Shown here in pieces: positions 1-8,888 of a stretch of 64,000 nt of DNA (its first letter is position 1; every line of letters begins with the position of its first letter). The DNA is from an uncultured Butyricimonas sp. (GTDB lineage: Bacteria; Bacteroidota; Bacteroidia; Bacteroidales; Marinifilaceae). Where the stretch lies: assembly GCA_944321845.1 (NCBI GenBank), contig CALUMT010000039.1, positions 28,772 through 92,771 of the forward strand, in the 5' to 3' direction. The notes beneath the pieces were generated by a model that was not told the origin of the DNA, searched no databases, and saw nothing but the letters and a program-made list of their open reading frames with translations. A program made the translations under genes and the position numbers.

Positions 1-476
1 TTACTTATAGATAAATTACAAGTCCTTAATTTGAACAGCGATTTTATCAAGGAAATCAATAAATTAGCATGCTTTACTGAGGTATAAGGGCCAAAATACT
101 CCGAGCCGTTTCTAATAAAACGGCGAGTAAGAAATACTCTCGGAAAACTTTCTCTGGTTATACATATCCACGGGTAACTCTTGTCATCTTTCAAAAGAAT
201 ATTGTATCGAGGCTTATATTTCTTGATAAGATTATTTTCCAGCAGCAGGGCATCTTGTTCCGTATCGACGACAATATAACGGATATCGTGAATTTTCCGA
301 ACAAGTAATTTTGTTTTTGCCGTTTGGTCCCCTTTTACAAAATAAGAGGAAACTCTATTCTTCAAATTTTTCGCCTTACCAATATAAATGATAGTGCCAT
401 TAATATCCAAATATTGGTAAACACCAGGAGTTGTTGGCAACTTACTGATTTTTTCTTTTAAATTATCAGTTTCCAT
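1..476 (-). CDS. uvrC: Excinuclease ABC subunit C, N-terminal part (runs off the window)
   Basis: UvrC makes the dual incision in nucleotide excision repair together with UvrB. Only the first 158 codons are present; the frame is open to position 1. The start is ATG at 476 and the protein begins METDNLKEKISKLP. The GIY-YIG nuclease domain follows: the GVYQY segment, IIYIGKAKNLKNRV with the conserved Arg, and TEQDALLLEN with the conserved Glu. After it comes KYKPRYNILLKDDKSYP and a FIRNGSEYFGPYTS stretch, all typical of UvrC. The start lies inside the end of the upstream adenine deaminase gene (11-bp overlap), so the two are probably co-translated. The remainder of the protein (UvrB-binding, RNase H-like and HhH regions) is outside the window. 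Confidence 0.93.
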   Translation of the reverse strand, partial: METDNLKEKISKLPTTPGVYQYLDINGTIIYIGKAKNLKNRVSSYFVKGDQTAKTKLLVRKIHDIRYIVVDTEQDALLLENNLIKKYKPRYNILLKDDKSYPWICITRESFPRVFLTRRFIRNGSEYFGPYTSVKHANLLISLIKSLFKLRTCNLSIS

Positions 477-2094
477 AGGATTTGATAAAATCAAATTTTT
501 CAGTATCAAACAACCCTTTCTCCCCTATTTTCAAAGCTGGAATAACAACTAACCCCATAAAAGAAAGAGTCATGAAAGGAGCCTTTAAGGTGCATCCCCA
601 TTCCTTTAATTTCTTTTTTAAGAACAAATATTGCTCGGCAACCTCTTCCCCACTTTTATCCGTCATAATACCCGCTATTGGTAACGGCAACACATAGCTT
701 TCCTTCCCCTTGCACAAAGCTAATCCTCCTTTTTCTCTAATAACAGCATTTATTGCAGCTGTCAGATCTGCATCATTCGTCCCAACAGCTATTATATTAT
801 GCGAGTCATGGGATATGGAAGTGGCAAAAGCACCTTCTTTCAGATTCAACCCGCTTATTAATCCCATTTGAGGAGTACCATTAAAATAACGATTCAGGTA
901 AACAAGTTTCAATACATCATCATTCAATGACACTTGAAAATTATCTATTCTTTCCGGGAAAGAAATCACTTTTTTATCTGTGACCAAAGAATCAGGTATG
1001 ATCTTTATACAACAAACATCTCCCTGAACAGGCAGGCAAATTTCATTCTCGTGTATCGGTTCACGAACAAAATAATTGATGTATTTCTTTTCAGAATCCT
1101 TCAGTTTGACTTTTCCTCCCGAATGAAAAACCTCCTCCCCGTTAATATAAACAGATAATATATTAAAGGTGTCTATATCGTCCACTATTATAAAATCTGC
1201 CGCATCTCCGATCTGCAAAGTTCCTACATCCAAATGATAAAAGTGTACCGGATTCATACAAGCTACTTGTAGTATATCAAAAATACCGAATCCATCGGCA
1301 AGGGCCTTTTTTACGATTTTATTGATATGCCCCTGCTGTAAAAGATCATCCGCATGAGAATCATCCGTGCAGAACATCACCCTCTCCGTATTCGTGGCAA
1401 TCAAAGATTTTAAAGCATCATAATTCCGTGCAGCACTTCCCTCCCGAATTTGAATATACATGCCCTTGGATATTTTCTCCTCTGCTTCCTCCAGAGTATA
1501 GGCTTCATGATCTGTCCCTACCCCCTTAGTTATATAATCACTTAAATCATCTCCCCGTAAACCCGGACAATGTCCATCCACACAAAGATTATATTTTTTA
1601 GCTACCGCCAATTTCCGCAATACTTCATCATCATTATTCAAGACACCGGGCACATTCATCATTTCGGAGAGATGTGAGAACAATCCCGTTTTAGCTAATT
1701 CCTCCGTGTCTTTTGCGGATAATTTTGCCCCTGCCCTATCAAAAGGAGTCGCCGGAACACATGAAGGAATACCCCAAAAACATTTTAATGGCGTATTCTT
1801 CGCATCCTCCAACATAAAATAAATACCCTCCTTACCCACTACATTCGCTATTTCATGTGGATCCGAAACAATAGCAACGGTACCATTCGCAATAGCCAAT
1901 CTCGAAAATTCCGTCGGCAATAGCATGGAACTTTCCACGTGAACATGTGAGTCGACAAGCCCAGGAGATATGTAACAATTATACGAATTTGAATTGCGCT
2001 CTATTGAAACAATTTTACCTTCCGATATGGTAATCGCACAAGGATAAATTTCTCTATTCACAACATCTATCAAATTTCCTTCTACTATTTTCAT
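466..2094 (-). CDS. ade: Adenine deaminase
   Basis: This is a 542-residue amidohydrolase of the Ade family, which converts adenine to hypoxanthine in purine salvage. The metal-binding HVH of strand 1 is at residues 50-52 (LVDSHVHVESSML). Further family signatures are SDPHEIANVVG, HCPGLRGDDL and the FCTDDSHADDL segment, followed by the C-terminal region with SHDSHNIIAVG. The length is normal for the family. It sits in a long minus-strand run, downstream of mnmG by about 85 bp, and its end overlaps the uvrC start. Family assignment is firm; substrate preference for adenine is inferred from the family. Confidence 0.93.
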   Translation of the reverse strand: MKIVEGNLIDVVNREIYPCAITISEGKIVSIERNSNSYNCYISPGLVDSHVHVESSMLLPTEFSRLAIANGTVAIVSDPHEIANVVGKEGIYFMLEDAKNTPLKCFWGIPSCVPATPFDRAGAKLSAKDTEELAKTGLFSHLSEMMNVPGVLNNDDEVLRKLAVAKKYNLCVDGHCPGLRGDDLSDYITKGVGTDHEAYTLEEAEEKISKGMYIQIREGSAARNYDALKSLIATNTERVMFCTDDSHADDLLQQGHINKIVKKALADGFGIFDILQVACMNPVHFYHLDVGTLQIGDAADFIIVDDIDTFNILSVYINGEEVFHSGGKVKLKDSEKKYINYFVREPIHENEICLPVQGDVCCIKIIPDSLVTDKKVISFPERIDNFQVSLNDDVLKLVYLNRYFNGTPQMGLISGLNLKEGAFATSISHDSHNIIAVGTNDADLTAAINAVIREKGGLALCKGKESYVLPLPIAGIMTDKSGEEVAEQYLFLKKKLKEWGCTLKAPFMTLSFMGLVVIPALKIGEKGLFDTEKFDFIKSYGN

Positions 2095-2179
2095 CTCTTA
2101 CTCTTTATATGGTGTTGTTTTTATCTGTATTTTCTATTCTCAAGCGCTCTTCGCACCATTTTGTTCCACGTGAAACAAT

Positions 2180-4060
2180 CTATCTTCCCAACAAAATCAA
2201 CAGCACATTTATGTCCGCCGGAGATACCCCGGTTATCCTGGACGCCTGTCCTATCGTTCTCGGGTTAATCTTTGTCAACTTTTGCCGTGCTTCATAAGAA
2301 AGAGAATTTATCTGCATGTAATCAAACTTGTCTGCGATTACTAAATTCTCCAGACGATTCAATTTGTCTGCAATCAATTTTTCCCTATCTATATAGCCAA
2401 TATATTTTATCAAGACTTCTGCAGCCTCGATAACTTCATCACCCATTCCATTCTCTTCCAAAAAGAGCTGCAAAGGGATAAACATTTCCCTTAACTTAAA
2501 CATGGAAACCTGGGGACGGGTAATAATATCCACGAATTTCACACGCTGTCGCAAAGGCGAGGAATCCAAGGTCTCAAGAATACCATTGATCTCATCCGGA
2601 GCTATACTCAAATTTTGTACAAAATCCATGAGCATATCCCGTCTCCTTATCTTATCCTCGAAAATAGAAAAACGCTCATCATCTACAAGTCCTATAGAAC
2701 GCCCTAGGGGAGTCAACCGAACATCCGCATCATCCTGGCGCAATAAAATACGATATTCCGCCCGAGAGGTAAACATCCGATAAGGCTCGTCAACCCCTTT
2801 CGTTACCAGGTCGTCAATCAATACACCAATATAAGCCTGATCCCGTCTCAGCACAAATTCTCTATTTTCATGCAAGGAAAGATGCGCATTAATACCGGCC
2901 ATCAATCCCTGTGCAGCCGCCTCCTCGTAACCGGTTGTCCCGTTAATCTGGCCGGCAAAATAGAGCCCTTTTATCAACTTCGTTTCCAAAGTAGGATACA
3001 ATTGCGTCGGCTGAAAGAAATCATACTCTATAGCATATCCCGGACGGTATATCTTCACGTTTTCAAATCCCTCCACATGGCGCAATGCCTCCAGCTGGAT
3101 ATCCCAAGGCAACGAAGAAGAAAAGCCATTCAAATAATATTCCGTCGTCCTCTCCCCTTCCGGTTCCAAAAACAAATGATGACTGTCCCGATCGGCAAAG
3201 GTATCCAATTTCGTTTCTATACTCGGACAATAACGAGGCCCTATACTTTTTATCGTACCATTGAAAAGCGGACTATCCGCGAAGCCCCTTCGCAGGATTT
3301 CATGAACCGTCGTATTCGTGTAAGCAATATAGCAAGGCCGCCGGGATAAAGAGCTCCCACTTGAAGGCAAAAAAGAAAATTTATGAAAGTCATCATCCCC
3401 GTCCTGACGGACTAATTTCGAAAAATCCACGCTTCGCCCGTCTACACGAACAGGAGTACCCGTCTTCATCCGGCCTACAGTAAAACCGTATTCACGCAAT
3501 TGTTCGGAAAGACCGTGCGTGGCCGGCTCCGCTATTCTACCTCCCTCGAAGCTGACCCTCCCCACATGCATCAACCCATCAAGAAAAGTACCATTCGTCA
3601 GAATCACTCTACGAGCCTTAAAGGAAACTCCCAACTTTGTCGTGACTCCAGCCACTCCCCCACCCTCCAGGATCAAGGAAACAACATCGTCCTGCCACAA
3701 ATCCAGGTTTTCGGTATGCTCTATGATATCCCTCCACCGCAATGAAAAATGCATCCGGTCACATTGTGCCCTCGGGCTCCACATCGCCGGACCTTTTGAA
3801 AGATTCAGCATGCGGAATTGTATCGTACTCTCATCTGTCACGATACCCATATATCCACCCAATGCATCTATCTCCCTAACTATCTGACCTTTAGCAATTC
3901 CTCCCACTGCCGGATTACAAGACATTTGAGCTATCTTGTTCATATCCAATGTTATAAGCAACACCTTCGAACCCAAGTTGGCAGCCGCACAAGCAGCTTC
4001 ACAACCGGCATGCCCCGCTCCTACCACGATAACATCATAGACTGGAAATAATTCTGCCAT
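2180..4060 (-). CDS. mnmG: tRNA uridine-5-carboxymethylaminomethyl modification enzyme MnmG (GidA)
   Basis: MnmG, with MnmE, installs the cmnm5 group on the wobble uridine of certain tRNAs using FAD and NADH. The FAD-binding dinucleotide motif GAGHAGCEAA is at residues 14-23, followed by CNPAVGGIAKGQIVREIDALGG. Other signatures are MKTGTPVRVDGR, GPRYCPSIE, and GYEEAAAQGLMAGINA near the middle. At 626 residues it is full length, ending in the MnmE-binding helical domain (ASRITGVSPADINVLL). The stop of ybeY lies 1 bp upstream of this start, so the two are surely one transcript. In several bacteria mnmG lies close to oriC, which fits the candidate origin proposed about 6 kb away. Confidence 0.97.
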   Translation of the reverse strand: MAELFPVYDVIVVGAGHAGCEAACAAANLGSKVLLITLDMNKIAQMSCNPAVGGIAKGQIVREIDALGGYMGIVTDESTIQFRMLNLSKGPAMWSPRAQCDRMHFSLRWRDIIEHTENLDLWQDDVVSLILEGGGVAGVTTKLGVSFKARRVILTNGTFLDGLMHVGRVSFEGGRIAEPATHGLSEQLREYGFTVGRMKTGTPVRVDGRSVDFSKLVRQDGDDDFHKFSFLPSSGSSLSRRPCYIAYTNTTVHEILRRGFADSPLFNGTIKSIGPRYCPSIETKLDTFADRDSHHLFLEPEGERTTEYYLNGFSSSLPWDIQLEALRHVEGFENVKIYRPGYAIEYDFFQPTQLYPTLETKLIKGLYFAGQINGTTGYEEAAAQGLMAGINAHLSLHENREFVLRRDQAYIGVLIDDLVTKGVDEPYRMFTSRAEYRILLRQDDADVRLTPLGRSIGLVDDERFSIFEDKIRRRDMLMDFVQNLSIAPDEINGILETLDSSPLRQRVKFVDIITRPQVSMFKLREMFIPLQLFLEENGMGDEVIEAAEVLIKYIGYIDREKLIADKLNRLENLVIADKFDYMQINSLSYEARQKLTKINPRTIGQASRITGVSPADINVLLILLGR

Positions 4061-4061
4061 A

Positions 4062-4490
4062 TCAAAGCGTTTTAAGCAACTCTAAACAATGATTTTCGTT
4101 TTCTCTCATCTCCATAGCATCTTCATCAGTTTTGTCCTTATAACCGATTAAATGAAGTACAGAATGCACTATAACCCGATGCAATTCCTCTTCATAAGTG
4201 GTATGGTACTCCTGAGAGTTGGATTGAACAGTATCCAGACTGATGAATACATCCCCCGACAATACATCCCTCTCCACGTAATCGAAAGTAATCACATCCG
4301 TGTAATAGTCGTGATTCAGATACTTTCTATTCACGTCCAGTATATAGGGATCACTACAGAAAATAAAAGAAATTTCACCTAATCTGAAGCCATAATCGGC
4401 AGCAACTGTCTCCAACCAACGGCTCACTCTTTCCTTCGATAAAAAAGAAGGAAGCTCACAATCTTCAGCAAAAAAGAAAAGTTCACCCAT
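4062..4490 (-). CDS. ybeY: rRNA maturation endoribonuclease YbeY
   Basis: YbeY is a metal-dependent endoribonuclease involved in 16S rRNA 3' maturation and ribosome quality control. The protein has 142 residues, the normal length. The metal site is H109-S-V-L-H113-L-I-G-Y-K-D119: the first two histidines are in place, but the third ligand position, usually His in the HGxLHLxGYDH motif, is Asp. I recall the GYKD form from other Bacteroidota, so it is probably a lineage variant, not a loss. The FCSDPYILDVNRKYLNHDYYTDVITFDY segment is also typical. It is co-transcribed with mnmG (1-bp gap). Confidence 0.93.
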   Translation of the reverse strand: MGELFFFAEDCELPSFLSKERVSRWLETVAADYGFRLGEISFIFCSDPYILDVNRKYLNHDYYTDVITFDYVERDVLSGDVFISLDTVQSNSQEYHTTYEEELHRVIVHSVLHLIGYKDKTDEDAMEMRENENHCLELLKTL

Positions 4491-4591
4491 TTATCAATAT
4501 AAATTGAAAATAACTTGCCTGAATCATTAAACAAGCGAATATATAACTAATTATTCAATTATCAAATCCGGCTAAAAGACTATATTTCACA

Positions 4592-5782
4592 TTACATGGG
4601 AACCAACCATACCTGCGGATTCAACTTAACCTTATCTTTCCATACCTGGAAATTAAGCGTGCTATTCCCCTTGGCACTTTCCGCCAATTTACCTATAACT
4701 TGCTTTACCTTGACAGTGTCCCCTTTCTTAACGGACACTTCTACCAGGTTGGAATAAACCGTCAGGTAATTACCATGTCGAATAATAACGACATTATTAT
4801 AACCCGGTATGAACATGATCTCGCTTATGACACCTCCAAATACACTGCGCACGGCAGCGTTCTTGGAGGTCGTTATGGTAATCCCGTCGTTGGACAACTT
4901 GACCTGCTTGAAAACAGGATGAATATTGACACCGAATTTCTCGGAAATAAACCCCTGCTCCACCGGCCAAGGCAATTTCCCTTTATTCTTTTCAAAATCG
5001 GCAGAAAGCAACTGCTCCTGCGGGGTCTGCTTGTAAGTGGAATTTTTACTACCGGACTTTTTAGTCTGGGCAGCTATCAATTTCTTCAATTCCGCGTTGA
5101 AGCGTTCCCGATTATTTATCTCATTTTTTAATTTCTTGGAAAGATCCTTTTCCTTTTTCTTCAATTCCGAGATATAGGAATTTGCCTCATTCTGCTCCTT
5201 CAGCAATTCATTATTCTGGGCAGCAATCTTTGACTGCGTGGCATTTTTCTGATTGACCAAGACCTTCAAATCCTTAATGACGGCCGTCAATGAGTCATTC
5301 GTTGATTCTATCTTGCGAATCTGGGTCTTTGAATAGTCCCCGATTTGCTCGAAGTATTTATAACGGGCATAAGCCTGACTCAAACTGGAGGAAGAGAATA
5401 TATAGATTAAATGATTGTACTTTCCTCTTTTCTTCCAAGTTTCATAAACCATCTTGGAATAAAGATCCAGCATCTGCTGCTTGTCATGTTCGAGTCTGGT
5501 CTTTATTTTTGTGTTGTCAGCTATCAGTTTCTCCAAGTAAGCGGCCTCGTTCCTCAAAGACTGAAGCATCTCCTTACCTTTCGAGATTTTTTGATTGATA
5601 ATCGTCAATTTCTCGACCGTAGCCGACTTATCCTTATCCGCCTCCTTCAATAATTTGTTTAAATAGGCTATTTCCTTTTCTGTTCTTTCCTTCTTTTTTT
5701 TGATATCGTTTATCGACTGGGAAAAAGAGAAAGAAAAAACAAAAAGAAAACAGAAAACCCCTATCCAACGAACAATGCCCAT
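4592..5782 (-). CDS. EnvC-like murein hydrolase activator (coiled coil plus degenerate LytM domain)
   Basis: This is a secreted protein of 396 residues. A signal peptide (MGIVRWIGVFCFLFVFSFSFSQ) is followed by roughly 230 residues of coiled coil rich in K/E heptads, then a C-terminal LytM/M23 domain starting near LPWPVEQGFISEKFG. I chose ATG 5782, 1 bp after the stop of the upstream gene, because it begins the signal peptide; a longer frame to 5842 overlaps that gene. The zinc ligands of active M23 enzymes are not conserved: the first His is replaced in KLSNDGITI, the YxHL position reads YSNL, and the HLHFE position reads LNFQV. This fits an amidase activator, as in EnvC, not an active endopeptidase. 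Confidence 0.85.
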   Translation of the reverse strand: MGIVRWIGVFCFLFVFSFSFSQSINDIKKKKERTEKEIAYLNKLLKEADKDKSATVEKLTIINQKISKGKEMLQSLRNEAAYLEKLIADNTKIKTRLEHDKQQMLDLYSKMVYETWKKRGKYNHLIYIFSSSSLSQAYARYKYFEQIGDYSKTQIRKIESTNDSLTAVIKDLKVLVNQKNATQSKIAAQNNELLKEQNEANSYISELKKKEKDLSKKLKNEINNRERFNAELKKLIAAQTKKSGSKNSTYKQTPQEQLLSADFEKNKGKLPWPVEQGFISEKFGVNIHPVFKQVKLSNDGITITTSKNAAVRSVFGGVISEIMFIPGYNNVVIIRHGNYLTVYSNLVEVSVKKGDTVKVKQVIGKLAESAKGNSTLNFQVWKDKVKLNPQVWLVPM

Positions 5783-5783
5783 A

Positions 5784-6638
5784 TTAATAAATTCTCTTGT
5801 ACTTACTTGAAATCTTAAAACTGGGAGACACATCAACATCAAACTCCAATCGGCTGAAATCCATCGTCACCTCTATATCATCCGTCTTGGAAAATAGTTT
5901 AAATATCAATCGACTCGGAAACAATCTTTCCCCGAAACGGTTAAAACGCTCATAATTCACGCTGACCCCTATCTTTTCTTCTAAATCCTCTATTGAAATC
6001 AAATTGGGCCTGAAATTCTCCGGATTTATATGCACCTTCTGCAATACCAAGGTAAATTCTTTGTTCTTCCTCTTTTTCTTGTACAGACGTTTCAATTTTC
6101 TCCCTATCGCCTTTTCTTCCAAGCTGTAGAGAACGTAATCATCGCCTGACTTATCCAGCTTATAACGCTTATTCCGGTCAACCAATGAAGTACAAGAAGT
6201 GAAATCAAAAAAATGATTTGACAATATCTTCTGAAAACAATCAAAAGTCAAATCAACATCAAACTTGTCGGAGAAATAACTGTAATCCGATAAGAAATAT
6301 TCTTTTTCCCGGGGACTGATAAATTTTATGCTATCCGGCGTAAACAATACACGGGCCACTTCTATTCCCAGGGGAGCCGTTACCGAAACCCAAATGAAAC
6401 TGTCCCGTTGAATACGCAACATGGCCTTTAGTGTATTCTCTTTTTTCCCATCACGTAATGTCAAATCTATTTTCTTGGCATACAATGTATTAAAATCCAA
6501 TGCACTGTCTACTACATTCTTGAATAACCTACCCTCTGTCACGTTTGGCAATTCCACCTTTTCCTTAACAACAGTCTTTGCCGAGCGGCAGGAAACCAAA
6601 CATACAAATAACAATAAAACTACAAAACTACTTCTCAT
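5784..6638 (-). CDS. DUF4292 lipoprotein
   Basis: This is a 284-residue predicted lipoprotein. A short hydrophobic signal ends in a lipobox with the acylated Cys (LVSC) at about residue 17. The body is mostly beta-strand, with pieces such as SFIWVSVTAPLGIEVARVL and SPREKEYFLSD that match my memory of the DUF4292 family in Bacteroidota; this fold resembles outer-membrane lipoprotein carriers of the LolA/LolB type. It overlaps the TPR gene upstream by 11 bp and is 1 bp from the EnvC-like gene, so the three are translated together. The role is unknown; an outer-envelope function is inferred from the lipobox and the neighbours. Confidence 0.8.
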   Translation of the reverse strand: MRSSFVVLLLFVCLVSCRSAKTVVKEKVELPNVTEGRLFKNVVDSALDFNTLYAKKIDLTLRDGKKENTLKAMLRIQRDSFIWVSVTAPLGIEVARVLFTPDSIKFISPREKEYFLSDYSYFSDKFDVDLTFDCFQKILSNHFFDFTSCTSLVDRNKRYKLDKSGDDYVLYSLEEKAIGRKLKRLYKKKRKNKEFTLVLQKVHINPENFRPNLISIEDLEEKIGVSVNYERFNRFGERLFPSRLIFKLFSKTDDIEVTMDFSRLEFDVDVSPSFKISSKYKRIY

Positions 6639-8382
6639 CTTCTAACAATAACCCGTTCTTTATCTTATTCACTATATCTTCCACGTTCACGTCACCACCC
6701 GTTTCCACCGCTTTTTGCCACATCTTCACGGCTTCTTCCTTATCACCGTCCATGTACAAAATATCTCCATAATGCTCATACATCACACCGGATATGTCCT
6801 TGTCATTCTCCAGGGCTGAACGCATATAAAATTTCGCGAGAGAATAATTCTTGCGCTTAAACAGTACCCAGGCATAAGTATCCAAAAAAGTAGCATTATC
6901 AGGAGCCATGGAAACCGCCTTTGAAATCATCTTTTCCGCATCCTCCAGACGTTCCCCTCGCAGAGCAAGGAAATAACTGTAATTATTTAAAACCATTACA
7001 TCATTCGGATTGATTTTTAAGGCCTCGTCGTACATTTTAAAAGACAATTCCACGCTATCCTGTTCGTAATAACAATCGCCCAGGTAGGAATAAAATTGTG
7101 ATTTGATCACCGTCCCGTCTTCCGAAAGTTCCAACCCTTTTTTCAAATAAGGCAATGCCTCGTCCACCTTTCCCTGAACTAAAAGCGGCAAACTGATGAT
7201 GGCATAAGGAAGAGGTTCATTCGGGAAATAATGAATACATTCCAGCCCTTTTTCGTACATAGAAGCCGTATCTTGCAGGTGATTATAAAGCAACAACAGT
7301 TCTTCCCAAATTGAAAAATTATCCGGCGATTTTGAAATTAGAAATTCCAATTCACTCAAACATTCATCTATTCGATTCAACTGCTTGAGAAAATCAGCAT
7401 TCAAAGTTCTAACTCGCAAATCATCCGGGTATCTTTTCAATAAAATCTGCTCGTAAGCGTATACCTTTTCAGTAGTAAGATTAAAATCGGCCTGACTAAC
7501 CAACAATTTCAATAAATACTGTACTTTCAGTCCATTATCTATTTCATCATTCACCAAGACTGACTTCAATATCCTGTCCGTTTCCAGAGTATCACCCTTT
7601 GAGCGGTAATAATCAGCCATAAATAGTTGGGCAAAACCATTATTAGGCTCTTTCTTGACCACTTTTTTCAGGGTCTGCAAACCTTTCTTTTCCTGATTAT
7701 TTGATAGATATACTTCTGCCAATAACCCCAAGTATTCCGTTTTGTCCGGATGCGCTTTTACCAACTTAATGATTTCAGAAGAGGCTTTCTTTACCTCTTT
7801 CAGCTGGGAATAAAGCTTGGCTTTTTCGATAACAATACGCTCATTTATACCAAAGCGTTTTTCATGTCTGTCCAAAACACCGATAGCCTTCTCCCACTTC
7901 TCCACGGACATATACAATTCAGCTTCGGTTAAATAAAAATCTTCTCTGTCCGGATGCAAAGTGATCAGATCATCATAAACCACACAAGCCTCGTCAATCA
8001 TTGATTTTCTTTGCAGCACATTAGCCAATAATAACTTATACCATATATTATCCGGCTCCAGTGCCACGGCTTCACGCATCAATTGCAAAGGCAGTGCCAG
8101 ATCTTCCCCAAGCAACAGAATAGTGGACAACTCATAACGCACGGCAGCACTACCATTGTAAATCTTCATACACTGGTCGAAATAAGTTATCGCGGATTTG
8201 AAATCTCCCAATATCTTACAACGCAATCCTTCCATGAAAATATAGTTGAACTGCATCTCCTGTTCCTTCGTCATGGAACGTTCAACCACATCTTTTTTAT
8301 CCGCGAAAGAATTGAAGGCAGATAAAGAAAACAACAGCAGTAATAATAATGATTTAATAATGCCTGATCTTACGATTTTCAT
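6628..8382 (-). CDS. Exported tetratricopeptide-repeat protein
   Basis: This is a 584-residue protein with an N-terminal signal peptide (hydrophobic run of leucines, residues 8-25) and then TPR repeats over nearly the whole length. Repeats with the usual A/G/Y and P spacing are visible, for example GDFKSAITYFDQCMKIY, YLGDCYYEQDSVELSFKMYDEALKINP and YAWVLFKRKNYSLAKFYMRSAL. It has no catalytic motif, so it probably acts as a protein-binding scaffold in the periplasm. The order dut, TPR, DUF4292, EnvC-like is one that I recall as common in Bacteroidota, suggesting a shared envelope role. It lies 12 bp downstream of dut. Confidence 0.85.
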   Translation of the reverse strand: MKIVRSGIIKSLLLLLLFSLSAFNSFADKKDVVERSMTKEQEMQFNYIFMEGLRCKILGDFKSAITYFDQCMKIYNGSAAVRYELSTILLLGEDLALPLQLMREAVALEPDNIWYKLLLANVLQRKSMIDEACVVYDDLITLHPDREDFYLTEAELYMSVEKWEKAIGVLDRHEKRFGINERIVIEKAKLYSQLKEVKKASSEIIKLVKAHPDKTEYLGLLAEVYLSNNQEKKGLQTLKKVVKKEPNNGFAQLFMADYYRSKGDTLETDRILKSVLVNDEIDNGLKVQYLLKLLVSQADFNLTTEKVYAYEQILLKRYPDDLRVRTLNADFLKQLNRIDECLSELEFLISKSPDNFSIWEELLLLYNHLQDTASMYEKGLECIHYFPNEPLPYAIISLPLLVQGKVDEALPYLKKGLELSEDGTVIKSQFYSYLGDCYYEQDSVELSFKMYDEALKINPNDVMVLNNYSYFLALRGERLEDAEKMISKAVSMAPDNATFLDTYAWVLFKRKNYSLAKFYMRSALENDKDISGVMYEHYGDILYMDGDKEEAVKMWQKAVETGGDVNVEDIVNKIKNGLLLEDEK

Positions 8383-8394
8383 ATTTTCATATGA

Positions 8395-8826
8395 TTATTT
8401 CCCGGTATGGCCAAAGCCTCCTTCTCCCCTCTCCGTCTCTGTCAATTCTTCAACCTGGACCCATTCTGCCTGCTCGTAGGAATGAATAACCATTTGACAA
8501 ATCCGGTCACCATCATTCACCTGTACCACATCCGGGGAAAGATTTATCAATATAACCTTTATTTCACCACGGTAATCAGCATCTATCGTTCCCGGTGTAT
8601 TTAAAACCGTAATACCCTCCTTCCAGGCCAATCCACTCCGCGGACGGATTTCTGCTTCATACCCCTTCGGCAATTCAATGAAAAGACCCGTACGCACCAA
8701 TTTTCTCTCCAATGGTTTCAGCATAATCGGTTCTTCCAGGTCAGCATAAATATCCATTCCGGCTGAAAATTCTGTCTTATATTCGGGAAGAGCATGCTTT
8801 GATTTATTTACTACTTTGATTTTCAT
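8395..8826 (-). CDS. dut: dUTP diphosphatase
   Basis: Dut hydrolyses dUTP to dUMP and pyrophosphate, keeping uracil out of DNA. The 143-residue protein shows all five motifs of the trimeric dUTPase: AGMDIYAD (motif 1), RPRSGLA (motif 2), [16 protein letters not shown] (motif 3), DRICQMVI (motif 4) and the C-terminal [10 protein letters not shown] (motif 5, a glycine-rich arm with the stacking Phe). Length is normal. It is in the middle of the minus-strand run, between the flippase and the TPR gene. Confidence 0.97.
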   Translation of the reverse strand: MKIKVVNKSKHALPEYKTEFSAGMDIYADLEEPIMLKPLERKLVRTGLFIELPKGYEAEIRPRSGLAWKEGITVLNTPGTIDADYRGEIKVILINLSPDVVQVNDGDRICQMVIHSYEQAEWVQVEELTETERGEGGFGHTGK

Positions 8827-8888
8827 ACAATTGAATTTTAAAATAATTATGTTCTACAATACTATTACATACAATTGCGCTAAGATAA

